This document shows positions 62,391 to 64,000 of a stretch of 64,000 bases of DNA, in pieces. Origin of the DNA: Bog-756 sp963777665 (GTDB lineage: Bacteria > Actinomycetota > Acidimicrobiia > Acidimicrobiales > RAAP-2); assembly GCA_963777665.1 (NCBI GenBank), contig CAVZRJ010000006.1:372001-436000 (forward strand), read 5' to 3'. Position 1 is the first letter of the stretch. Each line of letters begins with the position of its first letter. A model generated the notes under the pieces. That model saw nothing but the letters and a program-made list of their open reading frames with translations, was not told the DNA's origin and made no database searches. The position numbers and the translations under genes are program-made.

Positions 62391-62490
62391 CCGAGGCCGC
62401 GATCGGGACGTACACTCAGGCAGGGAGCGTGCGGTCGGCGAACGCTCGACCAGGGAAGCACCCGTGGCTCGGGCGGCGGAGGAGCGGAGG

Positions 62491-63880
62491 ATGGGCTCAG
62501 AGGAGACCATTGCGGTCCCGCCGGCACCGGCGCCTGTGGTGACCCGGGCGCGCGCCTACCTCGCGGGCAACGTGCTGACCTCGGTGCTGTGGGTCCTCGC
62601 CCTGGGGCTGCTGGTGTTCCTCTGCGCCCATCGCTACCGGGGGGCCATGGCGGGTGCCCTGATGGGTGTGAACAACGTCGACTTCCGATTCTTCTTCCAA
62701 GCTGCGGGGCTGATCTCAGAGGGGAGGAACCCCTTTGCCACCGACGCCGGGTACGTCTACTTCGCTCCACTCGCTCTGCTCCTGTCCCCTTTCGCCCACG
62801 TCGCCCAGTTGGATGTGCTCAGAGGATGGACGGTGCTCGAGCTGTCCGCATTCACCGGTGCGGTCGTGACGATGACGTGTGCGCTGAGATCCAGGCTCGG
62901 GGCGTCGTGGCACGTGCCGATCTTCTTCGCCGTCTGTGCCGCCACCGGGCTGCACCTGTGGCCGATCACCTACGAGCTCTTCGTGAGCAACGACGACATC
63001 TTCGTGCTCCTTCTTGTCGTCGTGGCTGCGGCGGCGTGGAAGGCGGAACGGCCGCTCTCGTTCGGCACCGCCGTCGGCGTCGCCTGCCTCATCAAGGTCT
63101 GGCCCGTGTTGCTGCTCCTGGCGGTACTGCAGACCGGGATCGATACCAGGACGAGGGTGCGCGCCGTAGCAGCGACCGCACTGGTGATCGTGTTCGGCCT
63201 CGTCACCAATCTCATCCCGGCAGGAGCGCCGGAATTCCGATCCTTCTTCACGAGGGTCTTCCAGGAGAAATCCCAGCAGCTGGTCAGTGACTCGATCGGG
63301 GGGATCCCCAGGCTCCTCTTCTCCAAGAGCGGGCTCGCCAGGCCGATCACCGTGTCGAGCGAGCTCCGCTACCTGCTGATGGTGATCCTGGGCGTCTGGG
63401 TCGTCGGGTTGCTCGTCCTGTCCCTTCGCCGCGAAGTCCGAGCCCATGCTGTGCGTCCTCAACACGACACTGTTCGCCGTCCTGGTCATCCCGGTCAGCC
63501 ACCTCCAATACACGATCCTGGCGCTGCCGGTGATGTGGTATTGGGTCGCACAATTCGCTGTTTTGATCGACGGGTGGCGGCGGACCGGCTGGTCACGGGT
63601 CGTGACGGTCCTTCTCGTCGCGGCAGTGGTCGGCTGGTACCTCGTCGAGCAACGGTCATGGCCGGGCGACGGCTCTCCTTCGAGCATCTCCGCGGTTCGG
63701 TTCAGTGTGGTCTTCGCCGCGAACCTGGCGCTGTTCAGCGCGTCGGTGCTCGCCGGATGGTTCCTGCGCGACGAGATGGACGGAGACGGTGCAGAGGAGA
63801 CCGCCCGGGATCGTGCCCCATCCGGTCAGGCCATTCCCACGATCGCCGCATCGATGGGGGTGTCCCCGATCGAGCCGTAG
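62491..63880 (+). CDS. GT87-like (DUF2029) membrane glycosyltransferase, frameshifted
   Basis: From ATG 62491, behind GGAGG, one frame gives about 315 residues with many membrane helices (VLTSVLWVLALGLLVFLCAH) and NNVDFRFFFQAAGLISEGRN with GYVYFAPLALLLS, the luminal loop of GT87 mannosyltransferase-like proteins. The rest (SEPMLCVLNTTLFAVLVIP, then HLQYTILALPVMWYWVAQ) lies one base off, joining at 63421-63446. The total is 463 codons plus one base. It would transfer a sugar from polyprenyl phosphate outside the membrane. The first frame has no stop before the window end, so a simple gene call would miss it. Confidence 0.75.
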
Positions 63881-64000
63881 AAGTGGGCGTCCCCGAAGGC
63901 GAAGATGCCACCGTCGTTGGCCGCCTCCCAGTACCCGGCACCGTCACGGGTCGCGGCCATTCCCACGATCCCCGCGTGCAGGGGGGTCCCTCCCATCGAA
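63826..64000 (-). CDS. Secreted repeat protein (GGIFxFGDAxFYGS type), C-terminal end only
   Basis: Open from the right edge, the last 57 residues read IVGMAATRDGAGYWEAANDG, then GIFAFGDAHFYGSIGD, then TPIDAAIVGMA and a stop. This is the 42-residue unit found in tandem in many secreted actinobacterial proteins, probably a beta-propeller-like fold. Two IVGMA marks are 42 residues apart. The protein ends inside a unit, where the family normally goes on with ATPDGxGYW. The gene overlaps the end of the glycosyltransferase gene on the other strand by 55 bases. Confidence 0.7.
   Translation of the reverse strand, partial: SMGGTPLHAGIVGMAATRDGAGYWEAANDGGIFAFGDAHFYGSIGDTPIDAAIVGMA

Noticed and set aside
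61133..62770. N-terminal extension of the alcohol dehydrogenase by 175 codons
   Set aside because: The extension is low-complexity Arg/Pro/Ser sequence antisense to the next gene; TTG 62245 has a ribosome site and the family N-terminus.

Overview
The window is a 64 kb piece of a GC-rich actinobacterial chromosome. I infer an actinobacterium, probably of the Acidimicrobiia or a relative. The reasons are F420-type enzymes (Ddn-like and PPOX-like), an NDMA-type zinc alcohol dehydrogenase, DUF2252, LapA and DUF1003 proteins, S53 proteases, a secreted repeat protein of the FGDAxFYGS type, and several -10 boxes of the TAnnnT kind only 6-8 nt from a start codon (leaderless genes). No rRNA, tRNA, CRISPR array or phage block was seen. 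Genes lie on both strands in short operons, and the gene content looks like catabolic and envelope chromosome backbone rather than an island.

Layout. 1-1.7 kb: two coupled thiolase/lipid-transfer proteins. 1.7-12.7 kb: small enzymes and stress proteins (DUF1059, RibD-like reductase, hydrolase, a cyclic-nucleotide-binding thioredoxin-reductase-like flavoprotein, thioesterase, Ddn-like reductase, an SCP2-like/phytanoyl dioxygenase fusion, a secreted sedolisin, LapA, universal stress protein). 12.8-20 kb: DUF2252 protein, a promoter-led operon of a DapB-like dehydrogenase and a Rieske oxygenase, and a formylglycine sulfatase. 20-28.9 kb: a decayed GGDEF gene, a TetR gene with a palindromic operator, a small helix-turn-helix protein, a carboxyltransferase/dienoyl-CoA-reductase operon and several oxidoreductases. 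29.1-31.6 kb: a secreted protein built of seven near-identical 258-bp repeats. 31.8-36.4 kb: a kdp potassium-pump operon (a 27-codon ORF, then kdpF-A-B-C) without kdpDE. 36.5-44.3 kb: MntP-like exporter, membrane proteins, hydrolases and an O-acyltransferase. 44.3-45.8 kb: a broken IS66 transposase. 45.9-47.4 kb: a tandem pair of unknown paralogues. 48.2-51.8 kb: an overlapping operon of a NahK-like sugar kinase, a double-GNAT protein and a GH20-like hexosaminidase. 51.8-64 kb: quinone oxidoreductase, ECF sigma/anti-sigma pair, secreted glycosidases (GH114, GH5), the DUF302/SHOCT/DUF6325 block, alcohol dehydrogenase, a GT87-like membrane glycosyltransferase and the end of a secreted repeat protein.

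Together the genes suggest a soil or sediment heterotroph that degrades acyl-CoA and perhaps steroid-like substrates (thiolases, carboxyltransferase, dienoyl-CoA reductase, Rieske and phytanoyl oxygenases, thioesterase), harvests extracellular polymers (sulfatase, S53 protease, GH5, GH114, GH20-like) and has high-affinity potassium uptake.

Two cross-cutting points stand out. First, three small proteins (20.9, 28.6 and 57.4 kb) share one C-terminal helix-turn-helix signature and form a dispersed family I cannot name. Second, every clear single-base frameshift I found lies between 42.5 and 63.5 kb (six loci, seven lesions, four of them in short homopolymers). This points either to lower consensus quality there or to real decay, and reading frames there should be read with that in mind.
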